From assembly GCF_001571365.1 (NCBI RefSeq), contig NZ_BCTQ01000001.1:124001-188000 (forward strand): a DNA stretch of 64,000 bases. The letters run 5' to 3'. The stretch's first letter is position 1, and every line of letters begins with the position of its first letter. Below, in pieces: positions 53,129 through 62,941 of this stretch. The notes beneath the pieces were generated by a model. It saw nothing but the letters and a program-made list of their open reading frames with translations, ran no database searches and had not been told where the DNA came from. The DNA comes from Achromobacter denitrificans NBRC 15125. Its GTDB lineage: Bacteria > Pseudomonadota > Gammaproteobacteria > Burkholderiales > Burkholderiaceae_B. The translations under genes were made by a program, and so were the position numbers.

Positions 53129-56100
53129 ATGGCGCGTTTCTTTATCGATCGCCCTGTTTTCGCGTGGGTGATCTCCCTGCTGATCGTGCTGGTCGGCATC
53201 CTGTCCATCCGCGCCCTGCCGGTGGCCCAGTATCCCGACATCGCGCCGCCCGTGGTCAACGTGGGCGCCAGCTACCCGGGCGCCTCGGCCAAGGTGGTCG
53301 AAGAGGCGGTGACCGCCATCATCGAACGCGAGATGAACGGCGCTCCCGGGCTGATGTACACCTCGTCGTCCAGCGACTCGACCGGCTGGGCAAGCATCAA
53401 CCTCACCTTCAAGCAGGGCACCAACCCCGACCTCGCGGCCGTGGAAGTGCAGAACCGGCTGAAGGCCGTGGAGCCCCGCCTGCCGGAAGCGGTGCGGCGC
53501 GACGGCGTGCGCGTGGAAAAGGCGGCCGACAACATCCAGCTGGTGGTGTCGCTCAAGTCGGACGGCGCCCTGGACGATATCCAGCTGGGCGAGCTGGCCG
53601 CCTCGAACGTGCTGCAGGCCCTGCGCCGGGTGGAAGGCGTGGGCAAGGTGCAGTCCTTCGGCGCCGAGGCGGCCATGCGCATCTGGCCCGATCCGGCCAA
53701 GCTGACCGCCCTGTCGCTGACGCCGGGCGATATCGTCGCGGCCCTGCGCAGCCACAACGCGCGCGTGACCATCGGCGAACTCGGCAACCAGGCCGTGCCC
53801 AAGGACGCGCCGCTGAACGCCAGCATCGTCGCGGGCGAAACCCTGCAGACGCCCGAGCAGTTCGCCAACATTCCGCTGCGCGCCCAGCCCGGCGGCGCCA
53901 CGCTGCGCCTGAAGGACGTGGCCCGGGTCGAGCTCGGCGGCACCGACTATATGTACCTGTCGCGCGTGAACGGCATGACCGCCACCGGGCTGGGCATCAA
54001 GCTGGCGCCGGGTTCCAACGCGGTGGAGACCACCCGGCGCATCCGCGCGACCATGCAGGAGCTGGCCCAGTACTTCCCGCCGGGCGTGACCTGGGACATC
54101 CCGTACGAGACATCCACCTTCGTCGAGATCTCGATCCGGAAGGTGCTGATGACGCTGCTGGAAGCCGTGGCCCTGGTGTTCTGCGTGATGTACCTGTTCA
54201 TGCAGAACTTCCGCGCGACGCTGATTCCCACCCTGGTGGTGCCGGTGGCGCTCCTGGGCACGCTGGGCGCGATGCTGGGACTGGGCTATTCCATCAACGT
54301 GCTGACGATGTTCGGCATGGTGCTGGCCATCGGCATCCTGGTGGACGACGCCATCGTCGTGGTCGAGAACGTCGAGCGCATCATGGCCGAGGAAGGCCTG
54401 GCCCCGCGCGAGGCCACGGTGAAGGCCATGCGCCAGATCAGCGGCGCCATCGTCGGCATCACCGTCGTGCTGGTATCGGTGTTCGTTCCGATGGCGTTCT
54501 TCGACGGCGCGGTGGGCAACATCTACCGCCAGTTCGCCGTGACGCTGGCGGTATCGATCGCCTTCTCGGCGTTCCTCGCGCTGTCGCTGACGCCGGCGCT
54601 GTGCGCCAGCATGCTCCGGCCGATCGACGCCGGGCATCACGAGAAGCGCGGCTTCTTCGGCTGGTTCAACCGGGCCTTCGCGCGCCTGACCGCGCGCTAC
54701 ACGGCGCGGGTATCGGGCGTGCTCGCCCGGCCGGCGCGCTTCGGCCTGGCCTACCTGGCGGTGATCGGCGTGGCGGCGCTGCTGTTCGCCCGGCTGCCGT
54801 CGTCGTTCCTGCCCGAAGAGGACCAGGGGAGCTTCATGGCCATGGTCATCCTGCCCCAGGGCGCCCCGCAGGCGGAGACCATGGCGGTCGTGAAGGACGT
54901 CGAACGCTACATGATGGAGAACGAGCCGGTGGCGTACGTGTATTCGGTCAACGGTTTCAGCGAGTACGGCAGCGGCCCGAACTCGGCCATGTTCTTCGTG
55001 ACGCTCAAGGACTGGAAGCAGCGCCGCGGCGCCGACCAGCATGTGGACGCCGTGGTCGAGCGCGTCAACGCCGCCTTCGCCGCCCGCAAGAACGTCATGG
55101 TGCACGCGTTGAATTCGCCTCCGCTGCCGGACCTGGGCTCCACCTCGGGCTTCGACTTCCGCCTGCAGGACCGCGCCGGCCTGGGCCACGACGCCCTGGC
55201 CGGCGCCCGCCAGCAGCTGCTGGCGGCGGCGGCCGCCCACCCGGCCCTGGCGGACGTGGTGTTCGCGGGCCAGGAGGACGCGCCTCAGCTGGCGCTGCGC
55301 GTGGACCGCGACAAGGCCCAGGCCATGGGCGTGCCCATGGACGAGATCAACACGGCGCTGGCGGTGATGTACGGCTCGGACTACATCGGCGATTTCATGC
55401 TCAACGGCCAGGTCCGCCGCGTGACGGTGCAGGCCGACGGCAAGAGCCGCGTCGACGTGGACGACGTGTCGCGCCTGCACGTGCGCAACGTGCAGGGCCA
55501 GATGGTGCCGCTGTCCGCCTTCGCCACGCTGGAGTGGTCCATGGGCCCGCCGCAGCTGAACCGCTACAACGGCTTCCCCTCGTTCACCCTCAACGGGTCG
55601 GCGGCTCCCGGACACAGCAGCGGAGAGGCCATGCGCGCGATGGAGACGCTCGCGGCGGACCTGCCGCGCGGCATCGGCTTCGATTGGTCGGGCCAGTCCT
55701 ATGAGGAACGCCTGTCCGGCAGCCAGGCGCCCGTGCTGTTCGCCCTCTCGGTGCTGGTGGTGTTCCTGGCGCTGGCCGCGCTGTACGAAAGCTGGTCCAT
55801 CCCCCTGGCGGTGATCCTGGTGGTGCCGCTGGGCGTGATCGGCGCCCTGCTGGGCGTGAGCCTGCGCGGCATGCCGAACGACATCTACTTCAAGGTGGGC
55901 TTGATCGCCACCATCGGCCTGTCGGCCAAGAACGCCATCCTGATCGTCGAGGTGGCCAAGGACCTGGTGCGCGACGGCCAGGGCCTGGTGTCGGCCACGC
56001 TGGAAGCCGCGCGGCTGCGGCTGCGGCCCATCGTAATGACGTCGCTGGCCTTCGGCGTGGGCGTGCTGCCGCTGGCGCTGGCCACCGGGGCGGCGTCCGG

Positions 56101-56266
56101 CGCCCAGGCCGCGATCGGCACGGGCGTGCTGGGCGGCATCATCACCGCCACGGTGCTGGCCGTCTTCCTCGTGCCCCTTTTCTTCCTCATCGTGGGCCGC
56201 GTGCTGGGCATGCGCGCCCGCCCCGCGCGTCCCGAAGACCGCGAAACGCTGGAGATCTCGCCATGA
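53129..56266 (+). CDS. RND multidrug efflux pump (HAE1 family, MexB/AcrB-like)
   Basis: A 1045-residue proton-driven drug pump with 12 membrane helices and two large periplasmic loops. The N-terminus MARFFIDRPVFAWVISLLIVLVGILSI, the SASYPGAS-like motif GASYPGASAKVVEEAVT and the proton-relay pair DD in GILVDDAIVVVENVERIM (about residue 405) are typical. It is six bases behind the adaptor and overlaps the channel gene by ATGA. The RND family confers resistance to several antibiotic classes; specificity here is not visible. Confidence 0.95.
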   Translation: MARFFIDRPVFAWVISLLIVLVGILSIRALPVAQYPDIAPPVVNVGASYPGASAKVVEEAVTAIIEREMNGAPGLMYTSSSSDSTGWASINLTFKQGTNPDLAAVEVQNRLKAVEPRLPEAVRRDGVRVEKAADNIQLVVSLKSDGALDDIQLGELAASNVLQALRRVEGVGKVQSFGAEAAMRIWPDPAKLTALSLTPGDIVAALRSHNARVTIGELGNQAVPKDAPLNASIVAGETLQTPEQFANIPLRAQPGGATLRLKDVARVELGGTDYMYLSRVNGMTATGLGIKLAPGSNAVETTRRIRATMQELAQYFPPGVTWDIPYETSTFVEISIRKVLMTLLEAVALVFCVMYLFMQNFRATLIPTLVVPVALLGTLGAMLGLGYSINVLTMFGMVLAIGILVDDAIVVVENVERIMAEEGLAPREATVKAMRQISGAIVGITVVLVSVFVPMAFFDGAVGNIYRQFAVTLAVSIAFSAFLALSLTPALCASMLRPIDAGHHEKRGFFGWFNRAFARLTARYTARVSGVLARPARFGLAYLAVIGVAALLFARLPSSFLPEEDQGSFMAMVILPQGAPQAETMAVVKDVERYMMENEPVAYVYSVNGFSEYGSGPNSAMFFVTLKDWKQRRGADQHVDAVVERVNAAFAARKNVMVHALNSPPLPDLGSTSGFDFRLQDRAGLGHDALAGARQQLLAAAAAHPALADVVFAGQEDAPQLALRVDRDKAQAMGVPMDEINTALAVMYGSDYIGDFMLNGQVRRVTVQADGKSRVDVDDVSRLHVRNVQGQMVPLSAFATLEWSMGPPQLNRYNGFPSFTLNGSAAPGHSSGEAMRAMETLAADLPRGIGFDWSGQSYEERLSGSQAPVLFALSVLVVFLALAALYESWSIPLAVILVVPLGVIGALLGVSLRGMPNDIYFKVGLIATIGLSAKNAILIVEVAKDLVRDGQGLVSATLEAARLRLRPIVMTSLAFGVGVLPLALATGAASGAQAAIGTGVLGGIITATVLAVFLVPLFFLIVGRVLGMRARPARPEDRETLEISP

Positions 56267-57645
56267 AGGTCGTGGCAATGCCCCTGCTGGCGCTGGCCCT
56301 GGCCGGCTGCTCGCTGGCCCCCACCTACGAACGCCCGGCCGCGCCGGTGCCGGCCGCCTACGGCGTGCCGCCAGCCGACGGCCAGGTCGCCCCGCCTCAG
56401 GATTGGCGCGCCTACTTCAACGATCCGGCGCTACAGGCCTGGATCGAGGCCGCGCTGGCCAACAACCGCAATCTGCGGGTGGCGGCGCTGCGCATCCAGG
56501 AAGCCCGCGCGCTGTATGGCGTGCAGCAGGCCGACCGGCTGCCGTCCATCGACGGCACCGGCGAATTCAGCCGCGGCCGCGGCGCGGAGCCGGGCCAGTC
56601 CCGCATGCCGGTCTCGGACCGCTACCGCGCGGCGGTCGGCATCGCCGCGTTCGAGCTGGATTTCTTCGGCCGCGTGAAAAGCCTGAGCGACGCCGCGCTG
56701 TCGCGCTACCTCGCCAGCGAGGAAGCACACCGCGCCGCCACGCTGTCGCTGGTGTCGGAGACGGCCGCGGCTTACTTCAACCAGCGCTCGCTGGCCGAGC
56801 AACTGCGCCTGACCGAGAGCACGCTGGCGCTGCGCGAAGCCTCGCTCAAGCTGACCCAGCGCCGCTACGACGCGGGGCTGGAGACGGCCGTGGGGCTGCG
56901 CACCGCGCAGATGCTGGTGGAATCCTCGCGCGCGACACATGCCGAGCTGAGCCGGGAGTACCGCCAGGCCGTGAACACGCTGGGCCTGCTGGCGGGAGAC
57001 CTCGCCCTGCCGCCCGACCCCGACGCGGTCGCGCTGGAAAGCCAGAGCCTCACGCCCCTGGCGGCGGGCCTGCCCTCGGCCCTCCTGGCCCGGCGCCCGG
57101 ATCTGCGCCAGGCGGAAGACACGCTGCGGGCCGCCAACGCCGACATCGGCGCGGCGCGCGCCGCGTTCTTCCCGTCGGTGCAATTGACGACCGACGTCGG
57201 CACCACGGCCAGCAGTTTCTCCGACCTGTTCGGCTCAGGCACCGGCACCTGGATCTTCGCGCCCAAGCTGACGCTGCCTATCTTCAACGCGGGCCGCAAC
57301 AGCGCCAACCTGTCGCTGGCCGAAGCGCGCAAGGACATCGCGGTGGCGCAATACGAAGGCAGCATCCAGCAGGCCTTCCGCGAGGTCGCCGACGCGCTGT
57401 CGGCGCGCGATACGCTACGCGCCCAGATCGACGCCCAGCGCAAGGTGCGCGATGCCGACCGCGACCGCCAGCGCCTGACCGAAAGGCGCTACGAACGCGG
57501 CGTGGCAAGCTATCTGGAAATGCTGGAAGCGCAGCGCAGCCTGTTCGAGTCCGAGCAGGAATTCATCCGGCTGCAGCAACGCCGTCTGGTCAACGCGGTG
57601 GAACTCTACAAGGCATTGGGCGGCTGGGAGCAGCCCGGCTCGTGA
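56263..57645 (+). CDS. RND efflux outer-membrane channel lipoprotein (OprM/NodT family)
   Basis: A 460-residue TolC-like channel. The lipobox ALAGC gives lipidated C16. Two OEP repeats (about 65-255 and 265-455) form the barrel and alpha-helical tunnel; the NYRQAVNTLGLLAG-like and LLARRPDLRQAEDTLRAANADIGAARAAFFPSVQL motifs are family signatures. It overlaps the pump gene by four bases and ends only four bases from the convergent stop of the SufR-like regulator. No terminator fits in that gap, so convergent transcripts must overlap. Confidence 0.94.
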   Translation: MKVVAMPLLALALAGCSLAPTYERPAAPVPAAYGVPPADGQVAPPQDWRAYFNDPALQAWIEAALANNRNLRVAALRIQEARALYGVQQADRLPSIDGTGEFSRGRGAEPGQSRMPVSDRYRAAVGIAAFELDFFGRVKSLSDAALSRYLASEEAHRAATLSLVSETAAAYFNQRSLAEQLRLTESTLALREASLKLTQRRYDAGLETAVGLRTAQMLVESSRATHAELSREYRQAVNTLGLLAGDLALPPDPDAVALESQSLTPLAAGLPSALLARRPDLRQAEDTLRAANADIGAARAAFFPSVQLTTDVGTTASSFSDLFGSGTGTWIFAPKLTLPIFNAGRNSANLSLAEARKDIAVAQYEGSIQQAFREVADALSARDTLRAQIDAQRKVRDADRDRQRLTERRYERGVASYLEMLEAQRSLFESEQEFIRLQQRRLVNAVELYKALGGWEQPGS

Positions 57646-57649
57646 CGGC

Positions 57650-58306
57650 TCAGCCGCCCTTGTCGATGCGATAGGCGCAGCGGCGAGCGCCCGTGAGGAT
57701 GTGCTCTTCTCGCCGGACCCGGACCTCGTCTCCGAGCACCTTGTGGAAGAGTTCCAGTTCGCTGCGGCAGAAACCCATACAGGCTTTTGCCGCGGAACAG
57801 ATCGGGCAATGGTTCTCGATGAAGAGGAAGTCGCGGCCATCCTTGCGCAGCTCGGCCATGTAGCCTTCGGCGCAACGGACTTCCACCAGCCGCTCCAGCC
57901 GTTCCTTCAGGCTGCGGGCGCCCTGCATGGCCTGGCGATAGCTGCCGAGCATGGCGGCCTCGCGCGCCTGGATCAGCTTTTCGACGCCATCCTCGCCGAA
58001 CACCTGGCGGATGGCGCCCAGCATCTGCACCGTCATTTCGGCATGCGTGTCCGGGAAACGGCCGTGCCCGGCGTCGGTCAGGAACCAGATCTGGGTGGGC
58101 CGTCCCCGGCCCGCGCTATGGCTTTCGGAATCCACCAGCCCCTCCGCATGCAAGCGGGCCATCTGCTGGCGCACGGCCTCGGCCGTCACGTCCATGGCGC
58201 GGGCGATGACGGCAACGGACTGCGGGCCGCGCGTCTTCAAGGTCATGAGCACGCGGTCCGCGGGTTGATGCTCCCAGACGACGGGATGGGACGGACTGTC
58301 AGACAT
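57650..58306 (-). CDS. SufR-like helix-turn-helix regulator with probable Fe-S cluster
   Basis: A 218-residue regulator of COG2345/SufR type. Residues 15-75 form a winged helix (DRVLMTLKTRGPQSVAVIARAMDVTAEAVRQQMARL ... GRPTQIWFLTDAG). The C-terminal half has cysteines C145, C167, C170, C176, C180 and C210 in the family pattern ENHCPIC ... CMGFC ... GARRCAY, which binds an iron-sulfur cluster in SufR. It is the last gene of the MexI-like efflux operon, 53 bases after the channel gene. It may sense redox or iron status and control that operon; this is inference. ATG 58306 is used; upstream frame is spurious. Confidence 0.82.
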   Translation of the reverse strand: MSDSPSHPVVWEHQPADRVLMTLKTRGPQSVAVIARAMDVTAEAVRQQMARLHAEGLVDSESHSAGRGRPTQIWFLTDAGHGRFPDTHAEMTVQMLGAIRQVFGEDGVEKLIQAREAAMLGSYRQAMQGARSLKERLERLVEVRCAEGYMAELRKDGRDFLFIENHCPICSAAKACMGFCRSELELFHKVLGDEVRVRREEHILTGARRCAYRIDKGG

Positions 58307-58359
58307 GGATGGGGATTCTCCGGATGTTTGCCTATGGTGCCACGAACCGCGCCGGCCGG

Positions 58360-59805
58360 TCAGCCAGCAGCGGCCCGCGGCGCCGTCGACGGCGCCTCCC
58401 ATCCGCCCCCCAGCGCCTTGTAGAGCGCGATCAGGCGGGTGTAGGACTCCGTCTCGGCGATCGCCACGGCGTCCTGGGCGCGCAAAAGCGTACGCTGCGC
58501 GTCCAGCACCGTCAAATAAGGGGTACTGCCTTCGCGGTAGCGCAGTTGCGCCAGTTCCGCCGCCCTGCCGCTATGCGCGGCGGCCTGCGCCAGGCTGCCC
58601 AGGCGCTGCTGCGTCTGCCCGTATTCCGTCAGCGCCGCTTCCAGTTCCTCGACCGCGCGCAGCACCGTCTGCTCGTAGCTGGCGACGGCGCCGTCGGCGC
58701 GCGCCACCGCGCCGCGCTTGCGCGCCAGCGCCGTGGGCAGATGGAAGGCCGGCCAGTTGGCAGTGGCCGCCACGCTGAACGCGCGGCTGGCCGACGAACC
58801 GAAATCCGCGCCGCGCAAGGCGACGAAGCCCAGGAACCCGCCCAGGTCTATGCGTGGATACAGCTCCGCGGTCGCCACGCCCACGTCGGCATTGGCGGCG
58901 GCCATGCCGCGTTCGGCCGCCAGCACGTCCGGACGGCGCGACAACAAGGCGCTCACGTCGCCGATCGGCAGACGGGTATCCAGCGGCGCCAGCGCCTTGC
59001 CCGCGTCCAGCTCGCCCAGCTCCACGGGCCGCAGGCCCGCCAGCACCGCGATCCGGTACTGCGCCAGGCGCCGGGCGGCTATCTGCACCGGCACGCTCGC
59101 CTGCACCGTCTCCAGTTCGGCGCGGGCGCTGGCCAGGTCGCCCTCGTCGCCGCGGCCGGCGGACACCATGGCCTGGATCACGCGCAGGCTGTCCCGCTGG
59201 CTCTCCAGGTTGGCGCGCGCCACGGCCAGGCGCTGCTCCGCGCCGCGCAGCTCGAAATAGTTGCGCGCCACTTCGGCGGCCACCACGATGCGGGCCTGGG
59301 CCAGGTCCGCGGCCTGCGCCTCGCTGCGCGCGGCCGCGCCTTCCGCCGCCCGGCGCAGCCGGCCGAACAGGTCCAGTTCCCAGGTGGCGTCGAAGCCCGC
59401 ACGGTAACTCTGCGCCAGGTTGCGCTGGCCGGTGGCGCCGGCATTGGCTTGGGACAGGCTGCGTTCATAGCCGCCTCCCAACGTGACCGCCGGCAGTTGA
59501 TCCAGCTCTTTTTCATCCAGCACCGCCCGCGACTCCGCCAACCGCGCCTGCGCGATGCGGATGTCTAGGTTGCGGGACAGCGCCAGATCGATCAGCCGGT
59601 CCAGCTGGGGATCCTGCAATTGCTTCCACCAGTCGCGCTGCAGCCGGTCGGTGGAGAACAGGGCCTGCTCGGGGCTGGCCAGCGCCACCGGCGCGGCCTG
59701 GGGCTTCCGGTAGTCGGGGCCGACGGCGCAGCCTGCGGTGGCCAGCGCGGCCAGCAGCACGGCCGCGCCGCGACGCAGGCGTATGGAAAATCGGGAATTC
59801 TTCAT
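58360..59805 (-). CDS. RND efflux outer-membrane channel lipoprotein (OprM/OpmD-like)
   Basis: A 481-residue TolC-like channel. The signal peptide ends in lipobox ATAGC (C26), followed by AVGPDYRKPQ, the common start of NodT-type channels. It carries the two OEP repeats with LLSRRPDVLAAERGMAAANADVGVATAELYPRIDL. It belongs to the second efflux operon: adaptor, pump, channel, regulator on the minus strand. It starts 15 bases after the pump stop. It is only distantly like the other OprM-type gene in this window. Confidence 0.93.
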   Translation of the reverse strand: MKNSRFSIRLRRGAAVLLAALATAGCAVGPDYRKPQAAPVALASPEQALFSTDRLQRDWWKQLQDPQLDRLIDLALSRNLDIRIAQARLAESRAVLDEKELDQLPAVTLGGGYERSLSQANAGATGQRNLAQSYRAGFDATWELDLFGRLRRAAEGAAARSEAQAADLAQARIVVAAEVARNYFELRGAEQRLAVARANLESQRDSLRVIQAMVSAGRGDEGDLASARAELETVQASVPVQIAARRLAQYRIAVLAGLRPVELGELDAGKALAPLDTRLPIGDVSALLSRRPDVLAAERGMAAANADVGVATAELYPRIDLGGFLGFVALRGADFGSSASRAFSVAATANWPAFHLPTALARKRGAVARADGAVASYEQTVLRAVEELEAALTEYGQTQQRLGSLAQAAAHSGRAAELAQLRYREGSTPYLTVLDAQRTLLRAQDAVAIAETESYTRLIALYKALGGGWEAPSTAPRAAAG

Positions 59806-59820
59806 GATCGTTTCCTTCGG

Positions 59821-62800
59821 CTAGGCGGCGGCGCCCGGCACCGCGGCGTCCTCGGCCTGGGCCAGCGCAAGTTCCCGGGCGCGCGGCGTATCGTTCGCCG
59901 CCCGGTGGTCGCGGGCGAATACGGTATAGACGGTGGGCAGCACGAACAGCGTGAACAGCGTGCCCACCAGCAGGCCGACCACGATGACCAGGCCCAGGCT
60001 GTAGCGGCTGTGCGCGCCCGCGCCGGTCGCGAACAGAAGCGGAATCAGGCCCATGACCATGGCGGCGGTCGTCATCAGGATGGGACGCAGGCGGATGCGG
60101 GCGGCCTGCTCCATGGCGGCGCGCCGGTCCAGCCCGTGGCTGACCTGCATTTCGTTGGCGAATTCCACCATCAGGATGCCGTGTTTGCTGATCAGGCCGA
60201 TCAGCGTCACCAGCCCGATCTGCGTATAGATGTTGACCGTGGCCATGCCCAGCGCCAGCGGGATCAGCGCGCCGCAGATGGACATGGGCACGCTCACCAG
60301 GATGATGAACGGATCCCGCAGGCTCTCGTACTGGGCGGCCAGCACCAGGTAGATCACGATGATGGCGAAGATGAAGGTGATCATCAGCGCCGAACCCTCC
60401 TGGGTGAACTGGCGCGCGTCCGACTGCCAGTCGTAGCTGAAGCCCGCGGGCAGCGTCTGCGCCTGGCGCGTCAGGAACTGGACGGCATCGCCCATGGTGA
60501 CGCCCGGCATGGGAATCGCCTGGAACGTGGCGGCGTTGAGCTGGTTGAACTGCGTGAGCGAGTTGGGTTCGACGCCCATGGACACGCTCACGATGTTCGA
60601 CAGCGGCACCTGCGCGCCGCTGGCGCTCTTGACGTAGTAGCGCGCCAGCGATTCCGGCGAGATGCGCTGTTCGCGCAGGCTCTGCGGGATCACGTCATAG
60701 GACCGGCCGTCCATGCCGAAGCGGTTCACGTAGTTCTCGCCCACCAGCACGGCCAGCGTGTCGCCGATGGCTTTCATGGTGACGCCCAGGCTGTTGGCCT
60801 TGGCCCGGTCCACCTTCAGCCGCACCACCGGATTGTTGTAGTCCAGGTCGCTGTCGACCACCATGAACAGGCCGCTTTCGCGCGCGGCCTTCTTCAGCCC
60901 TTCCATGGCCTCGTAGACGACGGGATAGTCCGAGGCGCTCATGACGACCATCTGCACCGGCAGCCCGCCGGTGGAACCCGGCAGGGACGGCAGCTGGAAG
61001 GCGAAGATGTTGCTGCCTTCCACCTGGTTGGCCATCGACTGCATGTCGGCCTGGATTTCGTCGGCCGAGCGCTTGCGATGCTCCCAGGAGACGAAGTCCA
61101 CGCCGCCGATGCTGTTGGACACGCCGTCGGAGCCGTTGATCAGCCAGCGGCCGTTCTGCTCGGGCAGGGTCTTCATCACGTCGTCCCACTTCTTGCCGAA
61201 CTTCTCCACGTAGTCGATGTTGGCCTGTTGCGGAGACTTGATCGCCGTCAGCACGGTGGACTGGTCCTCGACGGGCGCCAGTTCGCGCTGGGCGGCGTTG
61301 TACAGGAACGGCAGGCTGATCAGCACCGCCACGGCCACCAGGCCGGTCACCCAGCGGTGATGCAGCGACACGTCCAGCACCCGGCCGTAGGCGTCGCCCA
61401 GGCGGCCGAAGAAATGCTCGGCCCGGCGCGCCATCCAGCTTTCGGACACGCGGTTGTCCAGCAGGAAGGAGCTCATCACGGGCGACAGGGTCAGCGCGAT
61501 GACGCCAGATACGACCACGGCCCCGGCCAACGTGAACGCGAACTCCTTGAACAGCGAACCGGTAAGGCCGCCCATGAGGCCGATGGGCGCATAGACCGCC
61601 GCCAGCGTGATCGTCATCGCGATCACCGGCCCCGCGACCTCGCGCGCTCCGATGAGCGCCGCCCGCACGGGCGACTTGCCCTCCTCGATGTGGCGATGCA
61701 CGTTTTCCACCACCACGATGGCGTCGTCGACCACCAGGCCGATCGCCAGCACCATGGCCAGCAGGGTCAGCAGGTTCACGCTGAAGCCGAACAGGGCCAT
61801 GATCGCCGCCCCGCCCAGCATGGACAGGGGGATGGTCACCACCGGGATCAGCACCGCGCGCAGGGAGCCCAGGCACAGGAAAATGACGGCCACCACGATG
61901 GCGATGGCCTCGATCAGCGTGCGCACCACGCCGTCGATGGACGCGCTGATGAAGCGCGCCAGTTCGAACGGCACCTGCACGCTGGTGCCCGGAGGCAGGT
62001 TCTGCTTGATGTTGGGCAGCAGTTCGTTCAGGCGTTTCACGATGACCAGCGGGTTGCCCACCGGCGTGGCGTTCAGGCCGAAGTACACCGCCGGCTCGCC
62101 GTCCATGAGGCCGCTGGAGTCCGTCGACGCCGCGCCCAGTTCCACCGTGGCCACGTCGCCCAGCCGCACGATGGCGTCGCCCTCGCGCTTGACCACCATG
62201 TCGCGGAACTCCGCCACGTTGACCAGGTCGGTGTTGACCTGGATGTTGGATACGACGTACAGGCCCTTGGCCTGTCCCGGCGCGGCCTGCACGTTGTTCT
62301 CGCGCAGCGCGTCGGCCAGCTCGCCCGCGGAAATGCCGCGCGCCGCCATCCGGTTGGGATCCAGCCAGACCCGCATGGCCAGCTTCTGCCCGCCGTACAG
62401 TTCCACGCTGGCCACGCCGTCGATGGACGAAAGCTGCGGCTGCACCACGCGCGACAGGTAGTCGGTGAGCGCGGCCAGGGACAGGGTCGAGCTGGAGAAT
62501 CCCACGTAGGCCACCGCGGTGGCCTCTCCGGCGGACTTCACCAGCACCGGATCGTAGACGTCCTGCGGCAGGCGGTACTTGACCTCGTTCACCTTGGCCA
62601 TCACCTCGGTCATGGCCTTGTTCGAATCGGCGTTCAGCTTCATCCGCACCGTGATGACGCTGCGGCCCTGGGTGGAGGACGAGGACAGGTAGTCGATGCC
62701 CTCCACGGTGGCCACGGACTGCGCGATCGGCTGGGTGACGAAGCCCTGCATCAGGTCGGGCGAGGCGCCCGGATACTGCGTGGTGATCGTGATGGTGGTG

Positions 62801-62925
62801 CTTTCGGTCAAGGGATACTGCCGCACCGGCAGGCCGCTCAAGGCCTTGATGCCCAGAAGCAGGATCAGGGTGCTGACGACCAGGGCCAGCACCGGCCTGC
62901 GCACGAAGAGATCGGTGAATTTCAT
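59821..62925 (-). CDS. RND efflux pump, MexI-like
   Basis: A 1034-residue RND transporter. It begins MKFTDLFVRRPVLALVVSTLILLLG and continues RQYPLTESTTITITTQYPGASPDLMQGFVTQPIAQ, which closely follows MexI of Pseudomonas aeruginosa MexGHI-OpmD. The proton-relay aspartates are in GLVVDDAIVVVENVHRHIEEGKSP. MexI exports phenazine intermediates and other compounds in Pseudomonas; no phenazine genes are in this window. The operon has no mexG-like gene between its adaptor and the regulator, as far as visible. Confidence 0.93.
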   Translation of the reverse strand: MKFTDLFVRRPVLALVVSTLILLLGIKALSGLPVRQYPLTESTTITITTQYPGASPDLMQGFVTQPIAQSVATVEGIDYLSSSSTQGRSVITVRMKLNADSNKAMTEVMAKVNEVKYRLPQDVYDPVLVKSAGEATAVAYVGFSSSTLSLAALTDYLSRVVQPQLSSIDGVASVELYGGQKLAMRVWLDPNRMAARGISAGELADALRENNVQAAPGQAKGLYVVSNIQVNTDLVNVAEFRDMVVKREGDAIVRLGDVATVELGAASTDSSGLMDGEPAVYFGLNATPVGNPLVIVKRLNELLPNIKQNLPPGTSVQVPFELARFISASIDGVVRTLIEAIAIVVAVIFLCLGSLRAVLIPVVTIPLSMLGGAAIMALFGFSVNLLTLLAMVLAIGLVVDDAIVVVENVHRHIEEGKSPVRAALIGAREVAGPVIAMTITLAAVYAPIGLMGGLTGSLFKEFAFTLAGAVVVSGVIALTLSPVMSSFLLDNRVSESWMARRAEHFFGRLGDAYGRVLDVSLHHRWVTGLVAVAVLISLPFLYNAAQRELAPVEDQSTVLTAIKSPQQANIDYVEKFGKKWDDVMKTLPEQNGRWLINGSDGVSNSIGGVDFVSWEHRKRSADEIQADMQSMANQVEGSNIFAFQLPSLPGSTGGLPVQMVVMSASDYPVVYEAMEGLKKAARESGLFMVVDSDLDYNNPVVRLKVDRAKANSLGVTMKAIGDTLAVLVGENYVNRFGMDGRSYDVIPQSLREQRISPESLARYYVKSASGAQVPLSNIVSVSMGVEPNSLTQFNQLNAATFQAIPMPGVTMGDAVQFLTRQAQTLPAGFSYDWQSDARQFTQEGSALMITFIFAIIVIYLVLAAQYESLRDPFIILVSVPMSICGALIPLALGMATVNIYTQIGLVTLIGLISKHGILMVEFANEMQVSHGLDRRAAMEQAARIRLRPILMTTAAMVMGLIPLLFATGAGAHSRYSLGLVIVVGLLVGTLFTLFVLPTVYTVFARDHRAANDTPRARELALAQAEDAAVPGAAA

Positions 62926-62941
62926 GTTCGCTCCCGCGCCC

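Noticed and set aside
51965-56278. A 1437-codon minus-strand frame across the MexAB-like genes
   Set aside because: It is antisense to clear RND adaptor and pump genes; composition is rich in Arg, His, Gly and Gln with no domain.
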